The notes under the pieces are model-generated. The model did no database searches and had not been told where the DNA came from. It saw only the letters and a program-made list of their open reading frames with translations. Position numbers and translations under genes: made by a program. Shown here in pieces: positions 20,524 to 30,049 of a stretch of DNA of 64,000 nucleotides (position 1 is the first letter of the stretch; the number at the start of each line of letters is the position of its first letter). The stretch covers positions 2,232,001 to 2,296,000 of the forward strand of contig BRON01000003.1 of assembly GCA_024345305.1 (NCBI GenBank). Direction: 5' to 3'. This DNA is from Mrakia gelida (Eukaryota > Basidiomycota > Tremellomycetes > Cystofilobasidiales > Mrakiaceae).

Positions 20524-20837
20524 CTTCTTCTCCTAGCAGCTGTCCATTATCGTCTCTTTTCTTTCCTTTCCTTCTTTCTTCCTCTTACACGAGTGAACTG
20601 ACCCGTTCGTCGATCTCCCCTTCCTCGCGAACAGACCCTTTGATCAAGACTACCCTTCTCGGGCTACAGAACTCAATGTATCTCTCTTTTAAAAGAGCGC
20701 GCGAAGCCAGCGGATACGTGATCGGGGACGAATGGCGTTGCGAGCTGCTGTTGGAGCGGAACCGGCTCGAATTCGGTAATAATGTCTTTCCCTATGTAGG
20801 TAGAATAATCCTTGGACTATATTGTGTCAGAGAGGTG

Positions 20838-21131
20838 CTGCTGCTGTGAGGATGGATTTGAGGTAGGTGTGGAAGATGATGGAGTCGAGGAGAGGAGGTA
20901 GCTGGGGAAGAGAACGAGAGAGGGAGGTGAGCTCGGGACGCGAGAAAGAATTTTTTTCTGGAGGAGAGGGAGTAGGACTCACTTGAGAAGGTTACGCAGA
21001 GTAGTCAAGTCTGAGACGAGGCGTTTTGTTTTGGAACCGACGCGATGCCAGATTGGATCGAGTTGACCTCGAACGATTCGGTCCAAGTGTCGGAAGAGAG
21101 AGTTTTCGACGGTGAAGTTGTCGAGCTCGAC
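20838..21131 (-). pseudogene. XPF/RAD1 endonuclease fragment
   Basis: Minus-strand exon 21131-20983 encodes VELDNFTVENSLFRHLDR, then GQLDPIWHRVGSKTKRLVSDL and TTLRNLL, matching the link between helicase-like and nuclease parts of the XPF/Rad1 repair endonuclease. A GTGAGT donor and a CCCCAG acceptor (exon 2 top 20901) are intact. Exon 2 should continue YLLS-DSIIFHTYL, but the reading needs a one-base shift near 20888. Upstream and downstream parts of XPF are absent, so this is an isolated, frameshifted piece. Confidence 0.72.
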
Positions 21132-21229
21132 CTGAAAGCCGGACCAAGAACGCAAAGCGAATCAGCTTCCAGATAAGGCAGTATTTGCGAAGAGAGGGAG
21201 GATCAAGTCACTCCACCACAGCTCTTCCT

Positions 21230-21958
21230 CAAATCTGTCACCCTCCAATCGACTCTGCATCCGAACCGAGATCAACAAGACAGGAGACAAGACCGTCCAT
21301 CGATTCCTCTCTCCCACCCTCGTCCCTCTCTTCCTCCAACTCTACGGCGTCCTCCAGCCCTTTGCCTTTTCCGTCCTCCGCCTTCTTCACTCCCAGAACC
21401 CTCTCGACGACGATCCCGAGCTCCGAATCAGCTTCCAGACCTTCCTTTGGACGAACGGGATTGGGAAAGGATCGTCGCTCAGGACTTTCGGAACCATTTC
21501 CAGCGCATCTTTGTCCACTCGCTCACCAGCTCCGGAGTTGGGCTACAGACAGTTCGACACGCCGAAGTCTACATCGGCAGACTGGTCCTCCACCTCCTTG
21601 GATCGGACCCGAACGGACTCATCTCAGCGCTTGAGGCTCAGTCAAAGCAGCGAGGACACTCTGTCAAGACGGACGAGGTCGCGTATGGGAACACGGATTC
21701 AAGTGGAGGTGCGAGGGATCTGGCCACGTTTGGGGAAGCTACGAACGCGATGAGGGTGGTTAGTCTGTACCAGGTCGTGTTGGGTGTAGCTCCAGTGAGT
21801 GCTCCCTCTTTGTTGATCCTCACTCATCTGTTGGACGCGCCGTTCTAACTCTCACCCTTCTCTTTCGCTCTCTGGTCTCAGGTTCTCAAGATCGCAGGTT
21901 TGGAGGCGAAGGTGGGTGCTTTCCTTGGACGTGATTCACTTCCGATGGTGAGTTGTTA
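21230..21958 (+). pseudogene. Tyrosine-recombinase-like domain of a fungal RecQ-helicase element (fragment)
   Basis: One frame reads EINKTGDKTVHRFLSPTLVPLF, then LYGVLQPFAF; after a frame change near 21430 the next reads LDERDWERIVAQDFRNHF, then SGVGLQTVRHAEVYIGR and QRGHSVKTDEVAYGNT. The order PRFL-like segment, RHA, GHS..T..Y resembles the tyrosine-recombinase-like region that precedes RecQ-type helicases in many basidiomycete repeats. A further exon VLKIAGLEAKVGAFLG ends at a GTGAGT donor at about 21950, and the following intron holds the transposon nest. The family call is from pattern memory. Confidence 0.45.
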
Positions 21959-21996
21959 GGCCTTTCCATCGTTCCTTCTAACTGTTGTAAGCTCCA

Positions 21997-22355
21997 TGTC
22001 AGGGAATCAGGTTTCAGCTCCTTCTTGTTTCACTCTCCCTTACTCTTTCCCTTTCTTCCCCCTACTTCCCTTTTACCGCTACTAGTCCTTTGTTCTCAGC
22101 TACGCGTTCTGCCTTTGTCCCTTTGTTCATAACTCTTCCCCTGTTATCGTTTCAGCCTTCAAAGTCTTTTGTTCTTTCTTCCCTTTGATCGCTTCGCCTC
22201 CCTTAAATATGTTCGCCTCGCTTTTCACTTTCTAACCTCTATCTTGAATCACCTTTGGATCATACCTCGTCCTCGTTCCTCGATAAGCACCTGACTTCTC
22301 TTCGTCGCGTCGCTCTCGTTCCCTCGCCATCCCCGCTCCTTGCTCGATCCTCACA
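21997..22355 (+). repeat. Gypsy 5' LTR
   Basis: TGTCAGGGAATC...GATCCTCACA. It is preceded by CTCCA, which recurs after the 3' LTR. Confidence 0.93.
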
Positions 22356-22461
22356 TAATTCAAGATCAACAAACCGGTCGCCTGCTTATCACCAATCCTC
22401 CAACAACCCCACCCCCCAGCCAACTCGCCTATTCCAACTCTCTTCCCCCAACAACAACAAC

Positions 22462-22509
22462 ATGTCCTCCGACGCCTCCTCTCCTGCTTTCAGCTCTGAG
22501 CACGAAACG
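22462..22509 (+). pseudogene. Gypsy gag N-terminal stub
   Basis: ATG 22462 opens MSSDASSPAFSSEHET and is then cut at 22510 by a Copia LTR. Only the first 16 codons remain. Confidence 0.55.
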
Positions 22510-22736
22510 TGTTGTTGGGTCGTCCACTTGAGCTTAGGGATGTCTGCAGGATGTGGTTCAAAGCTTGTTGTATAAAGCTAGCTACTCGAAAGGTTTATAT
22601 ACTATGGAAATGGTCACGTGATCTGAAGGTAGCTTACAAAGCTGTTTACGAAGAATGGTTACTAACAAGGGGACTGAACGAGACGCGTTACTAAGCTACC
22701 ACGTAAGACCTCTCTGCGAGTCGCCACCTTCCAACA
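22510..22736 (-). repeat. Copia LTR, 3' end of pol unit
   Basis: Full 227 bp, TGTTGGAAGG...CCAACAACA on minus. A purine tract GAGTGGGAG lies next to it on the pol side. Confidence 0.93.
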
Positions 22737-22766
22737 CTCCCACTCGACGAGCTGAGAGCCCTTCCT

Positions 22767-25700
22767 TCATTTCCCCCTCTGCGGGTTTCCATCCATGTCT
22801 CCGCTGGTCTTCTGATCCATGCGCGAGGGTTCCTTCTGGATGTTGAGCGATTTCTTGAACCGTTCGAGCTTTTCGACTCCGAGAGCCTTGGTGAGGATAT
22901 CTGCCTGCATGTCCTCGGTGGGACAGTAGGTGAGCTTGATGAATCCTCTCTGTTGGGCCTCTCGTCCGTATTTGTACGCGACGTCGATGTGCTTGGTCTT
23001 CTCCGAGTGAGTACCGTTCTTGGTTGTTTCGATGGCTCCTTGGTTGTCTACGTTTACTGGGATCGATCCGGTGTCGTATCCGAGTTCAGCGAGGATCTTG
23101 GCGACCCACCTAAGGCTCCGGCATCCTGCGGAGAGAGCGATGTACTCTGCTTCAAGAGAAGAGAGACTGATTGCCTTTTGGCGTCGACTTGCCCAGATGA
23201 CTGTGGATCCAAATACCTTGACGACGAATCCTGTTGTTGATCGTCTTGATTCCGTGTCTCCGGCGTAGTCGGAGTCGGTCCATAGTTCTGCGATTGGTGC
23301 GTCCGAGTGTCCTCCAAGTTGAAGCGACGTGTCTGCTGATCCTTGTAGGTATCGCATGACCTTCTTGACTGCTCCCCAGTGAACCCTTCTTGGGTCCGAG
23401 CTGAATCGGCTGAGAACTCCGACGGCGAAGGCGATGTCCGGTCGAGTGCAGACTTGGAGGTACATCAACGATCCCACCGCTTCGAGGTAGGGTACTCCGT
23501 CCAGCTTCTCTGATCCCGAATCCTCCGATTGGACCGACTGTTGCCTAAAGTCGTCCATCGGAACCTTGTTTGATTTTGCGTCGACCATGTTGAATCGTTC
23601 GAGGACCGTTTGAACGTATCGTTTCTGGCTGAGGTCCATTGTCCCCGCCTTGCGGTCCCTCGTAACGTCGATTCCGAGGATGGTTCCTGGGTTGAGGTCT
23701 CCTCTGTCGTCGATCTTGAATTCCTTCTGGATCTCCGTCATGACCCACTCCAAATCCTCCTTGTCTCCTGCGGCGACGAAGTCGTCAACGTACTGGACCA
23801 GCATGATCCGTCGTCCCTTCCTATGCCCTATGTAGATGCAAGGGTCCGCTTCGAGTGGATGGAGATTGAGTTGAGTTTGAAAGAACTTTGAGGAGTGATT
23901 GTAGAACGCGAGTGGCGATTGTTTGAGTCCGTATAGGGCCTTGAGGAGATGCGCGACGAGTTTCTTCTTGTCGGCTCCCTTTTGTTCGTACCCTGTTGGC
24001 TGTTCCATGAAGACCGTTTCCACTAGGTTTGCTGTGAGGAACGCCGTCTTGAAGTCTCCTTGGACTAGATCGAGATCCTCCGATGCTGCGATGGCGAGGA
24101 CGATCCTGAGTGAGTTGAGCTTTGATACCGGTGCGTACGTCTCGACGTAGTCGACTCCTTCTTGCTGACTGAATCCCTTGGCGACCCATCTGGCTTTGAA
24201 GCGAGTAATCCTCCCGTCGGCTCCTTTCTTGAGCGCGTAGACCCAGCGACCTCCGACCGTTTTTGATCGTGAGGGTAGCTCCGTGAGTTCAAAGACTCCG
24301 TTCCCTTCCATCGACACCATCTCTTCGTCCATCGCTTCCCTCCAGAAGTATGCGTGCTCCGACGCCATGGCTTCTCCGTATGTATTTGGGACGGAGGGTG
24401 GTGGAAGATCCTCGAGTTTGGGTTGCGTCGCTTGAGCGTGTCCGGCGAAGTCCTCCGAAATGAAGTCGGTGATGTCGTAGTCTGTCTGGACAAATCTTGC
24501 CGAGTCTCCTGTTCCTGTGAGAGGTTTCTTGTGCCGTTGACCTCGTCCGTAGCTCCCACTCAAATCGACAGCCGGTTCATCGATGATGGGCTCGTAAGTG
24601 TAGGAGTGCTTGACGCGTGATGGGTTGGGTTTCCTTGCCTCGGTCTCCCTGACCGGGTCTTGTTGGTTGGACTTGAGTAGGTGCTGTTCCTCTCCTTTGT
24701 CCTCCTCTAGTTCCTTCTCTTCTTCTTCCTCCTCCTTGTGGTCCTCCTTGATTCCGGCTTGTCCCATTCCTGGTAGCTCCACCGTCTGGTGGACTCCACG
24801 TGTTTCGTCGAAGATAACGTCCCGAGAATGAAGGATCGACCGCTTGGGGTCTCCATGGACTTGAAGTCGATAGGCCTTCTTCCCGTTGAGATCGCCGTAT
24901 CCGAGGAAGATGCACTTGATGCTCTTGGGTTGATGCTTGATCTTTTGAAGGTTGAGCGCGTAAGCGAGAGCTCCGAACGTCCGCATTGCAGTGAGGTCGG
25001 GCTTCCTTTTGTAGTAGGCTTGGTAGGGGGTTTGAGAGTTGACTGAGGATGAGGGAATGCGGTTGATTGTGTATGTGGCGTAGTTCATGGCTTCCGCCCA
25101 GTAGGATCCGTCGAGGTCCCTCGCGTCTCGTAGCGCGCAGGTGATCTTCTCCTCGATGGTTCGCATTCCTCGTTCGGCCTTGCCGTTTTGTTGCGGTGTG
25201 TGTGGGATAGTCGTTTCCTTGGTGATTCCTTCGTCCCGGAGGTAGAACTCGTAGTCCTTCGACGTGTATTCCCCACCGTTGTCTGACCTGATCCGTTTGA
25301 CGACGTGATTGGTCCTTTTCTCCTCCCTTTTCCTCCAGGTGATGAATGTTGCCAGTGTTTCCGACTTCCTCTTCAATGCGAACGACCAGTGGTAGTTGCT
25401 GAAGTCGTCCCAGATCGTCATCATGTAACGCATTCCTTGAGCCGAGGCGATTGGCATCGGTCCGGCGAGATCCGTGTGGACGAGTTCGAGAGGTGAAGTG
25501 GTTTTGGTGGTGGAGGTGGGGAATGGAGTTCGATGTTGTTTCCCTTCGACGCAAGGTACGCAGATCCTTTCCTTGAATCCGATGATGTCCTTTTTGGTGA
25601 AGGTTGGTAGGAGCTTCTGACGAGACAACTCCTCCATGGCGGAGATAGAAGCGTGACCGAGCCGGCGATGAAGGACCTCGATCTTGTCGACTCCTGTTGC

Positions 25701-26377
25701 CGCGAGTGCTACGTCTTCTCCTCCTGAGCCGACTCCCTTGAAGTCGCTCACGTCCAGCATGTAGAGGTTCTTCGACACCTCTTTTCCCTCCATGAACAGC
25801 GATCCGTCTCGAAGGAACTGGCATCGCTTGTTGGTTTGGGTTGTCCCCTTGCTGGGGAACCTGGTCTCGACTCCTTTGTTACCGAGTTGACCGATACTGA
25901 TGAGGTTGCTGAACCCTGGGATGTGGTATACGTCGGAGATGGTGAAGGCCTTCCTTGATCCTTTCACGGTGGTCTGGAGGTGGATGGAGCCGATGCCGAG
26001 GATCTGAACGATTGATCCGTTGGCCGTCGTGACCGTTCCGTTGTGCGCCTTGTATGTTACGAAGCGTTCCCGGTCCCCGACGATGTGGTTTGATGCTCCA
26101 CTATCGGCGATGTATCCATGCTTGGTTTGAGCGAAGAGCGCTTGGGCCGACGTCGCGATGTCGGATCCTGCTTGAAGACCGTAGTCTACGAGGTGCGCCT
26201 CTTCCCTATCCTTCCAGTTCCCCTTGTTCTCCTTCTTCCCCTTCCCGAACTTCCTTCCCTTTCCACCTTGTCCTTGCCCCGTGGGCTTTCCTCCATTCAA
26301 CTCCCTGCACTCCGACTTGAAGTGTCCGACCTTGTTGCACTGATGGCACTTGGCGGTCCTCTTGTCGACAAGGAGGG
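22767..26377 (-). CDS. Copia Pol polyprotein (intact, lacking gag)
   Basis: One uninterrupted frame of about 1200 codons. In order: CCHC knuckle CHQCNKVGHFKSEC, protease IADSGASNH, GAG-pre-integrase LHRRLGHAS, integrase core (HTDLAGPMP, IRSDNGGEYTS, PQQNGKAERGM), reverse transcriptase (ARWVAKGFSQQ, DFKTAFL, KALYGLKQSP, YVDDFVAAGD) and RNase H (DSDYAGDTESRRSTTG, SSLEAEYIA), with a charged tail. Nothing obvious is broken. The frame is open up to the truncated LTR at 26378; no ATG opens it near the knuckle and the usual Gag is deleted, so independent activity is doubtful. It could be driven by the adjacent LTR. Confidence 0.93.
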
Positions 26378-26588
26378 ACTTGAGCTTAGGGATGTCTGCA
26401 GGATGTGGTTCAAAGCTTGTTGTATAAAGCTAGCTACTCGAAAGGTTTATATACTATGGAAATGGTCACGTGATCTGAAGGTAGCTTACAAAGCTGTTTA
26501 CGAAGAATGGTTACTAACAAGGGGACTGAACGAGACGCGTTACTAAGCTACCACGTAAGACCTCTCTGCGAGTCGCCACCTTCCAACA
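26378..26588 (-). repeat. Copia LTR missing 16 terminal bases
   Basis: Identical in feel to the other LTRs but ends at CTAAGCTCAAGT and joins directly to gag sequence CCCTCCTTGTCG. The last 16 bases of the LTR, the gag start and about 600 bp of gag are gone. Confidence 0.92.
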
Positions 26589-27370
26589 GAAGTGTCCGAC
26601 CTTGTTGCAGTGATGGCACTTGGCGGTCCTCTTGTCGACAAGGAGGGCTGTTTCCTTCGACGATGAAGTACCGGTCGGTTTGAGGGACTCGTGAGTCCTT
26701 ACGTGGATGAGGAGGGATGTGGCGACGGCGGTTGGGTTGAGTTCTTGTTTTGATTCTTGTGCCTGGAGCGTTTGGTGTTGAATGAATTGTTCGAGTGATG
26801 CGGGTAATCCACTGAGGAAGAACATTGTGCTCATCCTGTCTGGGATGTTGAGGCCGAGAGCTGACATGTCGTCGATGATCCTTTGGAATTCGTCGATGTA
26901 CTCCTGTACTGGTTCTCCCTCCTCCATCTTGAGGTCCCTCATCCTTCGGATGGCCATGACCTCTCCCGCTCCTCCTTCCACCTTGTGAGTCTTCCTCAGA
27001 AGATCCCATGCCTCCTTTGCGTGTTTGCAGTTCCGGATCCGAGGTAGTTCTCGGTCGCTGACCGCCATTTGAATCCTGTGGAGCGCGAACTCGTCCATAT
27101 GGTCCCATTCTTCGATGTCCTTGACGTTGTTCTGCTGCTTCACGACCTCTTGTCCGGTGGTATCCTTTTCCATGATTTCCGGGGTGAGGTTGGGCCTGGT
27201 TTTCGTACCGAGGACGACGGGCTTGATTCCTGCTTCTCCAAAAGCGATCTCCATCCTTACTGACCACGTCTCGTAGTTGGTACCATCGAGAGCAGTGAGT
27301 TTGAACAGCTTGTGATCCAGCTTCTTGGAGTAGTTGCTTAGCGAGTGGTGGCGAACTGGTGCTGATAACG
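26589..27370 (-). pseudogene. Copia gag piece, tandem copy 2
   Basis: Encodes the UBN2-type Gag (GTNYETWSVRMEIAFGEAG to CHHCNKVGHF) and stops inside the zinc knuckle, where the next LTR begins. About 20 bases around the normal start (the MSS codons of copy 1) are deleted, so the frame is open into the upstream LTR but has no ATG at its usual place; the next in-frame Met is inside WSVRMEIAF. Confidence 0.88.
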
Positions 27371-27597
27371 TGTTGTTGGGTCGTCCACTTGAGCTTAGGG
27401 ATGTCTGCAGGATGTGGTTCAAAGCTTGTTGTATAAAGCTAGCTACTCGAAAGGTTTATATACTATGGAAATGGTCACGTGATCTGAAGGTAGCTTACAA
27501 AGCTGTTTACGAAGAATGGTTACTAACAAGGGGACTGAACGAGACGCGTTACTAAGCTACCACGTAAGACCTCTCTGCGAGTCGCCACCTTCCAACA
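27371..27597 (-). repeat. Copia LTR, middle copy
   Basis: Full 227-bp LTR between the two gag pieces; offset exactly 1009 bp from the next copy. Confidence 0.93.
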
Positions 27598-28379
27598 GAA
27601 GTGTCCGACCTTGTTGCAGTGATGGCACTTGGCGGTCCTCTTGTCGACAAGGAGGGCTGTTTCCTTCGACGATGAAGTACCGGTCGGTTTGAGGGACTCG
27701 TGAGTCCTTACGTGGATGAGGAGGGATGTGGCGACGGCGGTTGGGTTGAGTTCTTGTTTTGATTCTTGTGCCTGGAGCGTTTGGTGTTGAATGAATTGTT
27801 CGAGTGATGCGGGTAATCCACTGAGGAAGAACATTGTGCTCATCCTGTCTGGGATGTTGAGGCCGAGAGCTGACATGTCGTCGATGATCCTTTGGAATTC
27901 GTCGATGTACTCCTGTACTGGTTCTCCCTCCTCCATCTTGAGGTCCCTCATCCTTCGGATGGCCATGACCTCTCCCGCTCCTCCTTCCACCTTGTGAGTC
28001 TTCCTCAGAAGATCCCATGCCTCCTTTGCGTGTTTGCAGTTCCGGATCCGAGGTAGTTCTCGGTCGCTGACCGCCATTTGAATCCTGTGGAGCGCGAACT
28101 CGTCCATATGGTCCCATTCTTCGATGTCCTTGACGTTGTTCTGCTGCTTCACGACCTCTTGTCCGGTGGTATCCTTTTCCATGATTTCCGGGGTGAGGTT
28201 GGGCCTGGTTTTCGTACCGAGGACGACGGGCTTGATTCCTGCTTCTCCAAAAGCGATCTCCATCCTTACTGACCACGTCTCGTAGTTGGTACCATCGAGA
28301 GCAGTGAGTTTGAACAGCTTGTGATCCAGCTTCTTGGAGTAGTTGCTTAGCGAGTGGTGGCGAACTGGTGCTGATAACG
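27598..28379 (-). pseudogene. Copia gag piece, tandem copy 1
   Basis: Same as the piece at 26589-27370, with no difference noticed over 782 bp, including the missing start region and the truncation within the knuckle at GHF. Confidence 0.88.
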
Positions 28380-28606
28380 TGTTGTTGGGTCGTCCACTTG
28401 AGCTTAGGGATGTCTGCAGGATGTGGTTCAAAGCTTGTTGTATAAAGCTAGCTACTCGAAAGGTTTATATACTATGGAAATGGTCACGTGATCTGAAGGT
28501 AGCTTACAAAGCTGTTTACGAAGAATGGTTACTAACAAGGGGACTGAACGAGACGCGTTACTAAGCTACCACGTAAGACCTCTCTGCGAGTCGCCACCTT
28601 CCAACA
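28380..28606 (-). repeat. Copia LTR, outermost 5' copy
   Basis: Full 227-bp LTR. Its outer edge abuts Gypsy integrase sequence at 28607. Confidence 0.93.
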
Positions 28607-29245
28607 CCTTTGGCTCCCTCCGACTTCCTCCTCACCTCAACCTCTCACAACCCCGCCGCCAACACCGAAATCCTCGCTCTCGCCAAAGTCCACTCCTCTA
28701 TCCACCACTCAATCATCCACGCGCAAGACCTCCAAAAACAGTACTACGATCGGAAACATCGGGCTCCAATTCGACGCGACAAGGATGGAAAGGAGGTCGA
28801 CCTCTTCAACGTCGGGGATCTCGTTTGGCTCAACTCCAGAAACATCTCCACCGCTCGGCCCTCGTTCAAGCTCGACGCACGAAATCTCGGTCCCTTCCCC
28901 ATTGTCAAGAAACTGTCCCCAATCACCTTCGTCCTGGACCTTCCCCCTACCCTCCAAATTCATCCCGTCTTCCACGTCTCGCTCCTCCTCCCTTACTCTC
29001 CCGGCCTCCACGATCAGCATCAGGATCCTCCCCCCATCATTGAATTCGAATCCCAGGAACACTTCATCCCGGAACGGATCCTCGCTCACGAACATCGTCC
29101 TGACGGAACCTACTACCTCGTTCACTGGGAAGGATATCAAGATTTCGACGACACTTGGGAACCGGCCAACGGACTTGCTCGACTTCGAGTTCTCAACTCT
29201 TATCTTCGCTCTCACAAGGATGCTCGCCCTAGGAAAGGTTCTTAG
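28607..29245 (+). pseudogene. Gypsy integrase C-terminus with chromodomain
   Basis: The open frame encodes the end of a Ty3-type integrase (GDLVWLNSRNI, LGPFPIVKKLSP, LQIHPVFHVSLLLPY) followed by a chromodomain (PERILAHEHRPDGTYYLVHW, then DTWEP), ending at TAG. It is cut at its start by the Copia LTR and has no catalytic core. Chromodomain integrases direct insertion to marked chromatin in fungi (established for chromoviruses). Confidence 0.9.
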
Positions 29246-29282
29246 ACGCTCGAGAGACCTTCGCGTCTTAGATGGGGGATTA

Positions 29283-29641
29283 TGTCAGGGAATCAGGTTT
29301 CAGCTCCTTCTTGTTTCACTCTCCCTTACTCTTTCCCTTTCTTCCCCCTACTTCCCTTTCACCGCTACTAGTCCTTTGTTCTCAGCTACGCGTTCTGCCT
29401 TTGTCCCTTTGTTCATAACTCTTCCCCTGTTATCGTTTCAGCCTTCAAAGTCTTTTGTTCTTTCTTCCCTTTGATCGCTTCGCCTCCCTTAAATATGTTC
29501 GCCTCGCTTTTCACTTTCTAACCTCTATCTTGAATCACCTTTGGATCATACCTCGTCCTCGTTCCTCGATAAGCACCTGACTTCTCTTCGTCGCGTCGCT
29601 CTCGTTCCCTCGCCATCCCCGCTCCTTGCTCGATCCTCACA
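29283..29641 (+). repeat. Gypsy 3' LTR
   Basis: Same 359 bp as the 5' LTR apart from one substitution seen. Followed by the target duplication CTCCA. Confidence 0.93.
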
Positions 29642-29860
29642 CTCCAGGTCCGCTTTAGTTCAGGGATGTCTGCAGGATGTGGTTCAAAGCTATTCTCTAT
29701 AGAGCTAGCTATTCGAAAGGTTTATATACTACGGAAATAGTCACGTGATCTGAAGGTAGCTTACAAAGCTGATTACGAAGAATGGTTACTGACTCACGAC
29801 GAACAAGACGCGTTACTAAGCTACTACGTAAGACTCTCTGCGAGTCGCCACCTTCCAACA

Positions 29861-30049
29861 CAACTCCCTCCCTTCGCCTCCTTGCCTTTTCTTTCTTTCG
29901 ACAGAGCACAGGACCTACAGATCTCCAAGGTCTTCACGCGTGAGCTCGTTGATCTCATATGCTTCTCCCCTCCCTTCACTAACTCGGCCCTCGTTTTTAT
30001 CCGATCATAAACAAACGAGGAGATCCATCCCTCGATGCGTCGGCCCTCC
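29861..30049. other. Exon-like scrap and spacer
   Basis: A CTTTCGACAG acceptor at about 29905 is followed by an exon-like stretch ending at a GTGAGC donor near 29940. It may be the next exon of the fragment interrupted at 21958. No family evidence. Confidence 0.3.

Larger units (their letters stand above)
22510..28606 (-). mobile_element. Composite Copia element with triplicated 5' end
   Basis: Read on minus the order is: LTR (28606-28380), gag piece, LTR (27597-27371), gag piece, LTR lacking its last 16 bp (26588-26378), zinc knuckle plus complete pol, LTR (22736-22510). The two LTR-gag units 28606-27598 and 27597-26589 are each 1009 bp and appear identical. No matching 5-bp duplication borders the block (AAACG on the left, CCTTT on the right), as expected if the surrounding Gypsy interior was deleted. 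Confidence 0.9.
21997..29641 (+). mobile_element. Gypsy (Ty3/chromovirus) element, internally deleted and host of a Copia array
   Basis: LTRs of 359 bp at 21997-22355 and 29283-29641 differ at only one position noticed (T/C near 22070/29356). The 5-bp target duplication CTCCA is perfect (21992-21996 and 29642-29646). The internal region keeps only a gag start (from ATG 22462) and the integrase C-terminus with chromodomain; protease, RT, RNase H and most of integrase are missing, replaced by the Copia block 22510-28606. A purine tract GATGGGGGA lies just before the 3' LTR. Confidence 0.93.
21983..29860 (-). repeat. Old Copia solo LTR split by the Gypsy element
   Basis: 21983-21996 (TGTTGTAAGCTCCA) joined to 29647-29860 aligns end to end with the 227-bp Copia LTR read on minus, from its terminal TGTTG to CCTTCCAACA. 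It carries many substitutions and is therefore older than the Gypsy that interrupts it. Only the two outer pieces belong to this feature. Confidence 0.78.

Noticed and set aside
22510..28606. A classic Copia insertion into Gypsy with target duplication
   Set aside because: The flanks AAACG and CCTTT do not match, and most of the Gypsy interior is missing, so deletion or recombination must be involved.
28745..29474. Long shadow frames over the Gypsy integrase region
   Set aside because: They overlap the chromodomain integrase frame, which has clear family motifs.
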